Source: Pyropia haitanensis
Lineage: Eukaryota; Rhodophyta; Bangiophyceae; Bangiales; Bangiaceae
Direction of reading: 5' to 3'
Assembly: GCA_008729055.1 (NCBI GenBank)
Contig: SDUX01000004.1
Span: 2,356,001 to 2,420,000 of the forward strand
DNA length: 64,000 nucleotides
Position numbers and translations under genes: made by a program. Under the pieces are notes generated by a model, which worked only from the letters and a program-made list of their open reading frames with translations, had not been told where the DNA came from and did no database searches. Shown here piece after piece: positions 54,890 through 64,000 of the stretch. The first letter of the stretch is position 1. Every line of letters starts with the position of its first letter.

Positions 54890-56983
54890 TCAGGCCGGCG
54901 CTGCTTGGCCCGCAAAAGGGTTGCGTGGCAGCCCCCCACCCGCCACCGGTGGCGAGGCCGGCCGGCTGGGCGGCAACCGGGCGGCCGGCGGCGCCGCCCC
55001 CCCCCGGGGGTGCTGTGATGCTGGCGGCGCGGCAGGAGCCCGCGCGCCCGGCGGTACGGACGGCCCGTACAGCCGCTCCGACGCTGCGGCAGCAGACGAT
55101 TCTCTTCTTGCCAACCGTTTGCGCGACTGCGTGCGCAGCGTGTAGGCCACACCCACGAGGACGGCAACGACCAGCGCGAGGCCGCCGCCCGCGGCACCGG
55201 CCACGATGCTAATGGGCAGGCCCCCGCTCTCCTCTTCCGCTCCGCCGCCGCCGCCGCTGCCGCCGCCTCCGCCGGTGGTTACACCCCCGCCACTGCCGGT
55301 GTCACCATCGCCCACACCTTCGCCATCTACCGGCGCGTCCGAGGGGCGGAACTTGAAGGTCCCCAACATCGCGTTCACGGTGGACCCCTCCACCGTACGG
55401 TAGCCGGCCACAACAATGTTGTCGTCTTCATCGGCCACGGCGGCGCGAATCTGAATCCACTCGTCGCTGCTCGTGGCGAGCGTTTGAAAGAGCACGTTGG
55501 GGAAGCCCGTGGCCGCCGAGTAGCGCATGAGCACGGAAGTGAACTGGCCCAGCGGCTCCTCCCGCCCAGTATTGACTGTCCCACCGTTGCTGACAGAGCC
55601 CTTTAGAGTGCCCGACGTGTAGCCGGTCACGTACACCTCCTTCTCGTTGGCAGACAAGAGCACAACGGTCGGGTAGTCGGCATGGGAGCCCTCCGTGGTG
55701 ATGTCCCGCGGCCACAGCTCATCCCCCGTGGCCGAATACTTGCGGAGGAAGAAGTTGAAGTTTTGGTAAACGTGCTTCCAATCGGCCGCTGCCACGTACG
55801 CGGAGCCCACCGAGTCCACCACGATCGACTGCACGAACACCTGGGAGAAGGAGGTGGTCTGGGTTGTCCACAGCACCTCACCCGTCGCGCCCGTCACCCG
55901 CATGACCGCGAGGTCGCTGGTCTCTTGGTCACCCGGCACCGCGCGGTACGCGGTGATGCCGACATAAAGTGACCCGTCCGCCGGGGACACGGCAATGGAG
56001 GAGCCAATCGAGTACTTGGCGACACCGCTCTGCACCGCCCAGTTGAGCGTGCCAGTGGGGGAGTACGAAAGGACAACCACGTCGCTGCCGTCTGATGGCG
56101 TCGTGATGAACTCGGCGCCCACTTGGCCCGTGGCATAGACCGCCCCGTTGGCCGACGCGAGCCCGGTCAGGGCGTCACGGCCAATGGTGCCGTTCTGCAC
56201 CGTCCACACCAGCGCCCCCGTCTGTGTCGATAGGCGGGACAGGAAGTAGTCAAGCTGCCCTTTGTTCCGCCCCCCCGACGTCGACAGGTCCCCGCGCGTG
56301 TGGCCGCCCACGTACACCGAGCCGGCACCGTCAACGGCAATGCCCCTTGGTATGTCATCCGCCGACGTGCCGTACGTGCGGAGCCACACCACATTGCCAG
56401 CAGCCGAGATCTTCGCCACCCACACGTCATTCTTGCCCGCGCTGGTAGGAGAGCCGACAACCACGTCAGGGCTGAACCCCTGGGAAATGATGCCGCCGAC
56501 GGAGCCCGCCTGCGGTTTGGTCTTGCCCGTCACGTAATAATCCCCGGCTGCGTCAATGGCAATCCCGGCCGCCTCGTCACTCGACGGAGCACGGAACAGG
56601 TCAATTTCCTGAAACGTCTCTTCCGCAGAAGGCCTCAGGGCCTGCGCCGTCGCCGCCCCCATCAGCGGCCGCCACCGCCAGCGCTCCCAGTGTGACAGAG
56701 GATCCCGGCAGCCGGCCGACGGGTCCTTACTTGCCACAGTCACCCGTACCGTCCGCCCGTCACGAGCATGGCCGGCGCCGCCACCCACCCACCGAGAGTC
56801 TGCTCCAGGGTCCGCCCTCCCGACCGTGTCGCGGCAGCAGTCCCCGTCTCCCGTCCGCGGCCGCCAACGACGCGGTGGGCGCAGAGGCGTGGCAGCGAGA
56901 GCCCATGCCAGCATCAACAGCGGCACCAGCCGCCACTGGATGGCCAGCCGGCAGCCCCGGCCGGGCCACCGCCGGCGGCGCAT
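54890..56983 (-). CDS. Seven-bladed beta-propeller (SBBP-type) single-pass membrane protein
   Basis: ATG 56983 opens a signal peptide (MRRRRWPGRG, then WRLVPLLMLAWALAATPL). The extracellular part has seven SBBP-like blades, each with the pattern xGIAVDxxGxxYVxGxT: GIAIDAAGDYYVTGKT, GIAVDGAGSVYVGGHT, LASANGAVYATGQV, IAVSPADGSLYVGI, IVVDSVGSAYVAAA, VVLLSANEKEVYVTGYT, AAVADEDDNIVVAGYRT. A Gly/Ser/Thr linker, one membrane helix (ISIVAGAAGGGLALVVAVLV) and a basic Pro-rich cytoplasmic tail follow. A stretch of 141 bases (56609-56749) has a GTACGG donor and a TTTCAG acceptor, is a multiple of three and has no stop, so the protein is 697 or 650 residues. Spliced joins T to EIDLFRAPSS, which I favour. 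Likely a surface adhesion or sensing protein; the ligand is unknown. Confidence 0.77.
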   Translation of the reverse strand: MRRRRWPGRGCRLAIQWRLVPLLMLAWALAATPLRPPRRWRPRTGDGDCCRDTVGRADPGADSRWVGGGAGHARDGRTVRVTVASKDPSAGCRDPLSHWERWRWRPLMGAATAQALRPSAEETFQEIDLFRAPSSDEAAGIAIDAAGDYYVTGKTKPQAGSVGGIISQGFSPDVVVGSPTSAGKNDVWVAKISAAGNVVWLRTYGTSADDIPRGIAVDGAGSVYVGGHTRGDLSTSGGRNKGQLDYFLSRLSTQTGALVWTVQNGTIGRDALTGLASANGAVYATGQVGAEFITTPSDGSDVVVLSYSPTGTLNWAVQSGVAKYSIGSSIAVSPADGSLYVGITAYRAVPGDQETSDLAVMRVTGATGEVLWTTQTTSFSQVFVQSIVVDSVGSAYVAAADWKHVYQNFNFFLRKYSATGDELWPRDITTEGSHADYPTVVLLSANEKEVYVTGYTSGTLKGSVSNGGTVNTGREEPLGQFTSVLMRYSAATGFPNVLFQTLATSSDEWIQIRAAVADEDDNIVVAGYRTVEGSTVNAMLGTFKFRPSDAPVDGEGVGDGDTGSGGGVTTGGGGGSGGGGGAEEESGGLPISIVAGAAGGGLALVVAVLVGVAYTLRTQSRKRLARRESSAAAASERLYGPSVPPGARAPAAPPASQHPRGGAAPPAARLPPSRPASPPVAGGGLPRNPFAGQAAPA

Positions 56984-58343
56984 CCCGCGACCGGCGCGGC
57001 CGCGACTCGACGTCACCAGCCACCCCCCCCGCTCCCCACAATCCACCACGCTCCTCGTGGCCACCCTCGCCGCCCGGCGTGACGTCGGGCGTCGCCCGGC
57101 GGGCACGGCGCGGCGGCCGTTGTCAGGCACCGCCCGGGCCGCTCCTCCGCATGGCACGGCCGCTGACGCCCTCCGCCGGCGGTTGCGGCCGCCTGCCGCG
57201 CTGCCCCACCACCCCGCCGTCGCCAGCCGACCCCCGCCACCCACAGTCGACCACCACACGCAAGGGTCAGGCGCGTCCAGCGTACCGCATGGGCGGGACC
57301 GCCGCGCCGTGAACGCGCCGCCCGCTCCGTCGACCGGATGCTACCCCACAAGGCCAGGGCGGTGTCACCACGCCGTCCACAGCCCCACACAAACGGCAAG
57401 TCGAGCCCCCCCCCTCAGGCCGTACAGCCCCGGCCGGAGCGGCAGAGCCAGCTCGGCCCCGAGCGGCAGCGGCGGGCTGGCGGGTGGCCACGAGGCGCCG
57501 GCACGCACTGCAGCGGCGGCGCTGCCGGACATTGCCCCAGCATCCCGTCCCGCCGGGGCACCCCTACCGGCGGCCCACCTCCCAGCCCGCGGCGAGGCCC
57601 GCTCGGCCCACGCCATTGCAGCGGCACAGCGCCGGTCATTGGCCAGCCGCAGCCCGGGCTCGACCGCTCGACCGCTCCAGGCAGCAATGAGTCGCCCAGG
57701 GCATCCCGACCGCTACCGCCGGTAGAGGACACTAGCCCGCAGCCGCCACCGCAGCTGTCGGAGACGCAAGCAAGGGGGGGGGGAGGGGAGCAGGAGGAAC
57801 CGAATGCGCGTGGTGAAGGGACCGGCCTGGCCTCCGCCGCCAAAATAAAAGGCCTATACACGACGTGTACGCGGGGATGGCAGACACGCCACTGGTGCGG
57901 CACATTGTCAGCGCCGTCCGGTGCAGCACGGCGGGCGCAGCAGCAGCGGCGTTGCCATCGGGGTCGCGTGGATGGATGGCCAACTCAGGGCGTCTGCAGA
58001 GCTTCACTCCCAACGTCCCCCCCCGCCCACGGCATCACCGCGAACGCCACTACGGGACACCGGGCCATGACCTGCCTTGGAAATTCATCTGATGACCTAT
58101 GCATTTAAATACCTGATCAACTTGGACATCGTTTCTATACTTACAATGTTTTTCTGTCTTCCTATGGAATTGCAGACACGTGCTTCATGTCGACGCGGTC
58201 GGCAACACCGCGGCCATGGTGCCTAGTCTGCCCGAGCCCAACTCGCGTGCACCACCCCTCCTCCCCCACCGTTCTTGGCGGCACCCTCCCTGTTTGCCTA
58301 CCTGTCTGCCACTCCCTCCCCTCTACTCCATTCTGCTTCCATC
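56984..58343. other. Divergent region between propeller gene and TLS1 gene
   Basis: From 56984 to 57850 the frames are Arg/Pro/Ala mixtures without a domain. From 58080 to 58170 the DNA is AT-rich for this genome (TGCATTTAAATACC at 58098-58111) and ends in an acceptor-like TGGAATTGCAG at 58165-58175, so an untranslated first exon and intron for the TLS1 gene are possible. Confidence 0.45.
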
Positions 58344-59113
58344 ATGGCGCCGGATTCCCCCAGGGACCTGCCGCCCGTACCCATTATCGCTCGGCGCCCG
58401 GCCCGTCGACGGCGGGCGCGGCGGCCATTGGCGGAGGAGGAAGCTTCAGCGCCCGCGTCGCCCCCCCCCCCAGCTCCCGTGGTCACCGACGGCGGGGGCA
58501 CCCCCCCCCGGCTGCTCGCGCTCCCCCGCCAGCGTCTCCCTCACCCACTCTTTCTACCGCCGCGCCTGTCCCTGACGCGGCACCGCTCGCTGCGACGGTC
58601 GCCCCGCTGGCCGCCGACGGGGCGGCGGCTGCGTCGCCCGCGACTGACGGCGGTGCGGCGGCTGGCCCTCTGGCAAACGACGGTGCAGTGGCGGCGCCAC
58701 TAGCTACTGACGATGTGGTCGCGACGCCCCCGCTCACCGACGGTGCGGTGCCCCCCCCCCCGGCGGCTGCCAATGGGCCGACAGCCTCTGCTGCGCTCCC
58801 GGCGCCGCCGCCTCCCCCGCCTGCCGCCTCTGTCGGCGGCGCCACCGCCCTCCGCGACCGCCTGGCTTTGCTCCGCACCGCCCAGTCCATGCGGCGGCCG
58901 GCGGCCGCGCGGGGCGTGGCGGTCGCCCCCGGCGGGTCGTTGGTCGGCGGCGCCGCGGCGGCGGCGGCGGCCGGCACCGGCGCCGGCGCCGGCGCTCCGC
59001 AATCCGCCACGGGGAGCGCCGCCGCTGGCGGCGCCCCCCCCCTTTTGGCGGCGCCGCCCCCCCCGTCGCCGGCACCCCCGGCAGTGTCCCCGGCGGCAGC
59101 GGCGGCGGTGTCC

Positions 59114-59166
<53 letters not shown>

Positions 59167-59627
59167 CTGGCCACCCGCGTCGCCGGCGGCCTCTCCCGCT
59201 CGTTTGCCGCCGAGGCGGCCGGCGACGTAACGTCCGTCGCCCTCGAGTCGTACATTGCGAGCCACATGCCCGCGGCGCTCGCCGCGGGCGCCGCGTCTCC
59301 GGCGGTGGCGGCCGCCCGCGCGGCACGCGCGGCGGCGGCGGCGGAGGAGGCGGCGCTGTACGAGCTGCCGCCGGACGTCCGCGCCGCGCGCGCGGCGCGG
59401 GTGCCCTACGACCCGGACGCGGCGCTGCCGGCGGGGGGGGTGGAGGAGGTGGCCGCGGGGGGGGGGGGGGGGCCGCCCGCGCCGCCGCCGCCACCGCCGC
59501 GGCCGTCGCCGCGCTACGCGCGCGGGGGGGGGGGGCGGGGAGGGGGGGGGGGCGCCCGGGCCGGGGGGGGGGGCGCGCCACCGACCAGCTCGTCGCCGCC
59601 CGCTTCAAGCGCCGCTTCCGCAAGTGA
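58344..59627 (+). CDS. TLS1/C9orf78-family nuclear protein
   Basis: This family (human C9orf78, fission yeast Tls1) is associated with the spliceosome and telomere or heterochromatin silencing. ATG 58344 opens MAPDSPRDLPPVPIIARRPA. Three -1 frame changes follow: at C run 58500-58509, between 59034 and about 59160, and at G run 59457-59472 or the G runs just after. Read across them, the family blocks appear in order: ALRDRLALLRTAQSMRRPAA then GVAVAPGGSLVGG; LSRSFAAEAAGDVTSVALES then YIASHM; EEAALYELPPDVRAARAARV then YDPDA; and the tail ATDQLVAARFKRRFRK at the stop. The LYELP..+R and C-terminal FK+..R motifs are the best markers. Poly-Ala/Gly insertions separate the blocks. Corrected length is about 428 residues against about 290 in animals. 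Confidence 0.7.
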
Positions 59628-61909
59628 GCCGCGCGCCGCCACGCTGCGTGGGAGAAGGTGCGAGTGGGGGGGCTGGGGGGGGGACGGGTGTGGGGGGGGG
59701 TGGCGACGTCGCGAGCGTGGCGGCTGGGGGCGGCGCCCGCGCCCGTCCGTCACGCCGGGTGCTGCTGGCGGCCGCCGCCACCGCCGCGCCGACGCCGCCG
59801 CCGCCGCGCCGCCGCCGCCGCCGCCGCGCCGCCGCCTGCCTGGGTTGGCGGGGGGGCGTGGCGGCGGCGGGTGCCCGTGGCGGGCGGCGGCGCGGCTCGA
59901 CGCCACGGTGCGGCGCAGCGGCGGGGGGGGGGCTGGGGGGGGTGCCGCCGGCGACGGGGGGGGGGGGGGGGGGGGGGCTGCGCGCCGTGCGTGGCGCGGC
60001 TACCCGTGCCTGCGCGCGTGCGTCCACGGCTCCCGCGCGCGCGGCGTGGAAGGGGGGAGGCGGCCGCTGCGGGGGTGGGTGTGGCTCTGGGGCGGCGACG
60101 CGGGGGGGGGGGAGGCGCGGCGGCGGCGCCACCGTGGCGACTGCCGCCCCGCCGCGCACGGCGCGTCGGGCGCGCCCGAGTCTTGCTTTCTTTTTTTTTT
60201 TTTTGTTGTTGTTTCTCGGCCGCCGCCCCCCGCGAGGCCCCTCGCGGCGGTGCCCTGCCGGCACACCGCACGCGTGTCGGCCGCGGCGTGCGCGGCGGCG
60301 GCCCCGCGCGGGGCGACGCCGCGGGTAGCGGCGGCGGCGGCGGCGGCGGTGCCGCCGGCGCGGCGGCCGACGCGGCCCGCCGACGCGGCGCGCACCGCCG
60401 TGGCGGCGCCGCCGCCGCACGGCGGCGGCCGGCCGGCGCGCGGCGCGACGGGCCGGCGGCGCGCCGCACGCGGCGCGCGCGGCCGCGGCGGCGACCCAGT
60501 CGGAGGAACGCGCGGCCGTGGCGGCGACGCAGTCGGAGAAGGGCGCGGCCGCGGCGGCGGCACCGTCTGGGGAAAAAACGCGGGCGGCGCGGCTGTGGCC
60601 GCGGCCGCCCGCGGACGGCAGCCACGACCCGGCGCGTCGTGGGGGGGGGGTGGCCGCGCGCGGCGGCCGGGGTGCGATGGGCGGCCGAGGCGTGTCAACA
60701 CAGAAATCTTTGACTGGGAGCGCACCACCGACGGCCACGACCCGTCCAGACGTGAAGGGCGAGGCCACCAAGCGCACCGCGACCGCCCCCCGCTCAGCTG
60801 CCTGTGAGGGCCAGTGGCTTTACAGTGCGGATGGTCACCAGCAGACCCCGATGTCGTGATTGTCAGATCGTGGCGCGAGGCCGCATCGTCGGGCGTCGCG
60901 GCCGCCGCCGCTGCGCCAGACGTGGCCGGTTGTCGTGGCGGTCGCCGGCCGCGCCCAACCCATTGCCTGCACCCCCCGCCTCCCCCCTCCCCCATCCCCC
61001 CGCCTTCTGCTCCCCCCCCCCACCCCCCCCCCCCCCCGCCTTCATCTCCCTTTGCCATGCGCCCGTGCTTCCCCCCGGGGGCTGCCCCCACGCGGCCCTG
61101 ATCTGGCCCCCCGCGGGTACGGGGGGGGCCCCCGCCGCCCACGCGGCGGCTCGAAACCTGTCCAGCGCCAGACGGTGGCCGGCGTGCGGCGGTGGCACGG
61201 CGCGGCGCGGCGCGGCGCGCGGCGGCGGGTGGCGCCACAAAGGTAGGGGTCGGCGGCGGGCGGCGCGGCTCGTGGCGGGCCACCGCGGCGGCGGGCCGCC
61301 ACGACGGCGCCCGTTGGCACGGCGGCCGTCGGCGGCGGCCGCGGCGACGGTGGCGGCGGCTGTGTGGGTGGTGGTCGTGGTGCCGGTGGTCGTGCCGGTG
61401 GTGGTGGCGCCGCTGGCGGCGGCGGCGGCGTCCACGCTGCCAGCCCGGGTCGTGGCGGCCGATGAGGCGGGGTCAGGGGTGGGGAGAGAGGGGGGGGGGG
61501 GTGTGGGGGGTGGGGGGTGGGGGGGGGGCACAAAGGGGATCCCTGTGCTGACGGCTGCCCATGTTCCGGCCGGCGCGTGCCGCGCGCTGTCGCCGGCTGG
61601 GGGGAGGCGCGCCGCGGCTTTGCCGCCGCCGGCTGGGAGCGGCGGTGGGGGGGGCCGCCGATGGCCGCCGCCGCTGCGACCGCGCGCCGAGCCACCTGCG
61701 CTCTTTGCTGGTGTGTGGGGCGGGCGGGCGGGCGGGGGGGGGATGCAGGTGGGGGGGACGCTGGCGCGCCGCTGTTGTTGGGGGCGCCAGCCGTGGCTGG
61801 TGACGGGGGGGGGCGAGCCGCGGCGCGGCTGGCGGCGGCGGCCACGCACGCCGCCTCGGGCGGGCGCGCCCGCGCATTTGACGCTGGCGCCGCGGCGGCG
61901 GCGGCGGCG

Positions 61910-61958
<49 letters not shown>

Positions 61959-62516
61959 CTGCCGCCGTGCGTGGGGGCGGGCGGGTAGTCGGGCGGGCGG
62001 GATCCCCCACTGGCGGGTCGGCGGGGCGGGTGGGCGGCTGCGTCACTGGCCGCGGCCGCCGCGGGCGCGCCTGTGGGTGTTGGTGGGGGGGGTGGGGGAA
62101 GGCGTCTGGCGCGGCGGCCGCTCGCGTGCACGCGGGCGGCGGCGCGCCCGGTGGGCGGGGGTGGGTGGGCGGGGGGGGGGGGGGGTTGAAGAGCGGCGCC
62201 GCGTGTGGCGCCGCGCTCTTGGGCAGGGGGGGTGGCAGCCCCCCACCGCCGGCGCCGTCTGCTCCGCCTACCCCCCCCCCCCCAGGCCAGGCGGTGGTGT
62301 CATCGCGTCGGCCGCCGCTCTGGTCACCTCCCCCGTGCCTGTTGGATAGCCGCGTGCGGCTGTTGTCATTGTGCAACGCCGGGGCCCGTGCCGCCAGTGT
62401 GGGAGTGCGGCGCGCCGCCGCGCCGGTGGCAGTCGCCCCGCCGCCCGTCCCCACCCGCCGTCCCCCCCAGCCGGGCTGCTGCGCGTTGGGCGCCCACGTT
62501 GGCGGCGGCCGGCGCG
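59628..62516. other. GC-rich intergenic region upstream of NOX
   Basis: All frames on both strands are open for long stretches and rich in Arg, Ala, Gly and Pro; none shows a domain. Long G runs occur at 59935-59985 and 61490-61530, a 14-base T tract at 60191-60204, and a short stretch of normal composition at 60690-60870. The region probably contains the TLS1 3' end and the NOX promoter. Confidence 0.5.
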
Positions 62517-64000
62517 ATGGGCGACGACAAGCCGCCGCCGCCCAAGAGCCGCGTGTCGCGGGTCGAGAGCTACCTGTCCTCCAACGGCTTTGTCCTCACC
62601 TTCCTCGGCCTGTACGCGCTCGCCAATGTCATCCTCTTCTTCTTCGCGGCGACGCCGGAGCGGCGGCTGTGGCCGGTCGGCCACTATCGCCGCAACCTGA
62701 CGCCCGTCGCGCGGGGCGCGGGCAACCTGATCAACTTCAACAGCGCGGTCATCCTGCTCGTGTCGGCCCGCAAGTTCGTGTCGTGGCTCCGCAACACGCC
62801 GCTCAACATGGTCGTGCCGTTTGACAAGGCCATGCCGGCCTTCCACATGCTCGTTGGCCGCGTCTTCCTCGCCGCGTCGGTCGTCCACGTCGGCTTCCAC
62901 CTCCCCGTGTACGTGGTGTCCAAGCCGTGGGGCCCGGGCTACAATGGCTTCACGCAGCTGTTCATCACTGGGAGCATGCTGGTGGCCCTCTTTGCCATCC
63001 TCTTTGTCACGTCGGTGCGGGTTAACCGTTCCAAGCGGTACGAGCTGTTTTGGTACTCGCACGCGATCTGCGCGAGCCTCGGCTTTGTGCTGCTCATGAT
63101 CCACGGCCTGCACTATGGGGTCTACTGGACCTATCGGTGGGCGGCCGGGCCAATGGCAATCTACATCATTGACCGGCTGATGCGGCGGGTGGAGCAAAAG
63201 GAGGTGCGGATGGAGGTGTCCCGCGACGTGGGCGCCATCAAGGGCAACTCGATGCTCTGCCTCCGGCTGCCTCGCTCCTTCACCTATGAGCCGGGACAGT
63301 ACGCAGAGATCAAGGTGCCGGCCATCTCTTCGATTCAGTGGCACCCGTTTACGATTGCGTCTGCGCCGCACGAGCAGGAGATGGTCTTCTACATCAAGAA
63401 TGGTGGCGACTGGACGGCCAACCTCCATGCTATGTTTGCCTCTACCGACCCGACGCAGGTGGGCATCCAGGTGCGCGGCCCGTACGGCAGCCCTGCGCAG
63501 CATGTCGGGCAGTATGAGAGCGTAGTGCTCATTGGCGGCGGCGTCGGCTCCACGCCGTTTGCGTCGGTGGTCAAGTCGGCGCACAACTGGATGGCTGCCT
63601 CGTCGGCACGCGGGCCGGGGATGACCCCGGCGTCGTCCTTCAATGCCGCTGCACAGCGGGTGTCGGTGCCGACGGCGGCGGCACAGGACGTAACAGCGGC
63701 ACCGGCGTCGGCGGCGGTGCCTAGCCGCCCCACGATGCAGCACAGCACGTCGACGGCGACGGTCAAGGCGCAGGCGCGCATGCCCACGGTCGACTCGCTT
63801 GCGGACATGGACGAGGACCTCTCATCGACCGGGTCGCGCATCCCCGCCGCACGGCTGTCTGACGATGCTGCCCTGCGGCCGCCGCAGGCGCCCTCGAGCT
63901 TTACAAGTGAGGTCCTCGAGCGCCGCGTCGCCGAGCTCGACCGGCTTTACTCCATCGCTGACAAGGAGGACAACGACCGGGTCTTCCCCCCGCCATCGAG
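62517..64000 (+). CDS. NADPH oxidase (NOX/gp91phox type), 3' part outside window
   Basis: The enzyme passes electrons from NADPH through FAD and two haems across the membrane to make superoxide. ATG 62517 gives only about 17 residues before the first helix, so there are no EF-hands. Haem ligands are H110, H124 and H128 (FHMLVGRVF, VVHVGFH; same spacing as gp91phox) and H182/H196 (FWYSHAICAS, LLMIHGLHYG). The FAD site is HPFTIASAP at 276-284, the NADPH loop GGGVGSTPFAS at 340-350. After SAHNWMA (residue 360) comes a Ser/Ala/Thr-rich segment of at least 130 residues that other NOX lack, running to the window end. The frame is open and unbroken for 494 codons without introns. Confidence 0.95.
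   Translation, partial: MGDDKPPPPKSRVSRVESYLSSNGFVLTFLGLYALANVILFFFAATPERRLWPVGHYRRNLTPVARGAGNLINFNSAVILLVSARKFVSWLRNTPLNMVVPFDKAMPAFHMLVGRVFLAASVVHVGFHLPVYVVSKPWGPGYNGFTQLFITGSMLVALFAILFVTSVRVNRSKRYELFWYSHAICASLGFVLLMIHGLHYGVYWTYRWAAGPMAIYIIDRLMRRVEQKEVRMEVSRDVGAIKGNSMLCLRLPRSFTYEPGQYAEIKVPAISSIQWHPFTIASAPHEQEMVFYIKNGGDWTANLHAMFASTDPTQVGIQVRGPYGSPAQHVGQYESVVLIGGGVGSTPFASVVKSAHNWMAASSARGPGMTPASSFNAAAQRVSVPTAAAQDVTAAPASAAVPSRPTMQHSTSTATVKAQARMPTVDSLADMDEDLSSTGSRIPAARLSDDAALRPPQAPSSFTSEVLERRVAELDRLYSIADKEDNDRVFPPPS

Noticed and set aside
59266..60807. 513-codon frame downstream of the TLS1 blocks
   Set aside because: Only its first part belongs to the TLS1 gene; the rest is low complexity past the true stop at 59627.
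1..64000. CRISPR arrays, bacterial operons or rRNA genes
   Set aside because: No regularly spaced identical repeats of CRISPR type, no ribosome-binding sites or gene packing of bacterial kind, and no rRNA-like conserved stretches were seen.

Overview
The window reads as nuclear DNA of a very GC-rich eukaryote, most likely a plastid-bearing alga. GT-AG introns are present, starts often sit in a GCC-ATG-G context, codons end almost always in G or C, and proteins carry long Ala/Gly/Pro tracts. One gene is a DUF1995-type plastid protein, an MPV17-like protein has a transit-like N-terminus, and an NADPH oxidase lacks EF-hands and carries a long insertion. Together these fit a bangiophyte red alga (Porphyra/Pyropia-like) best. 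That assignment is an inference and was not tested.

Layout: 2-304 (+) is the tail of an Ala-rich gene. 520-2743 (-) is a PWWP protein with an IBD/TFIIS-N-like C-terminus. 3509-5106 (+) is APC10. 5991-12193 (-) is a giant urea amidolyase in the order urea carboxylase then allophanate hydrolase. 14128-15380 (-) is the DUF1995 protein. 16103-17961 (+) is the Qb-SNARE VTI1. 18.0-21.1 kb has no gene I can support. 21174-23155 (+) is an Alba/RGG protein. 23.2-30.1 kb is low-complexity DNA with an inverted repeat and only ambiguous reading frames. 30160-31245 (+) is MPV17-like. 32248-32954 (-) is a 92-residue RRM protein. 33-39.4 kb is gene-poor, with a lower-GC valley at about 34.5-38.4 kb full of palindromes. 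39482-39844 (+) is a small secreted protein. 41249-43309 (+) is an unknown protein broken by a 226-bp tandem duplication. 43993-45634 (+) is a divergent flavohaemoglobin. 46113-47838 (+) is V-ATPase subunit C. 48.0-52.4 kb holds dispersed repeats, an ion-channel-like fragment and orphan exons. 52498-54393 (+) is a C2-domain protein. 54890-56983 (-) is a beta-propeller membrane protein. 58344-59627 (+) is a TLS1/C9orf78 homologue. 62517 to the end (+) is an NADPH oxidase cut by the window edge.

The genes are unrelated housekeeping and metabolic loci, not an operon or cluster. Themes include urea nitrogen use (urea amidolyase), endomembrane traffic and acidification (VTI1, V-ATPase C), chromatin, RNA and cell cycle (PWWP, Alba, RRM, TLS1, APC10), and redox (NOX, flavohaemoglobin).

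Two window-wide patterns matter for reading the annotation. First, many real genes switch frame at long G or C runs or in other low-complexity sequence, and every switch I could follow goes the same way (-1). Second, introns almost all begin GTACG or GTGCG, not the usual GTRAG.
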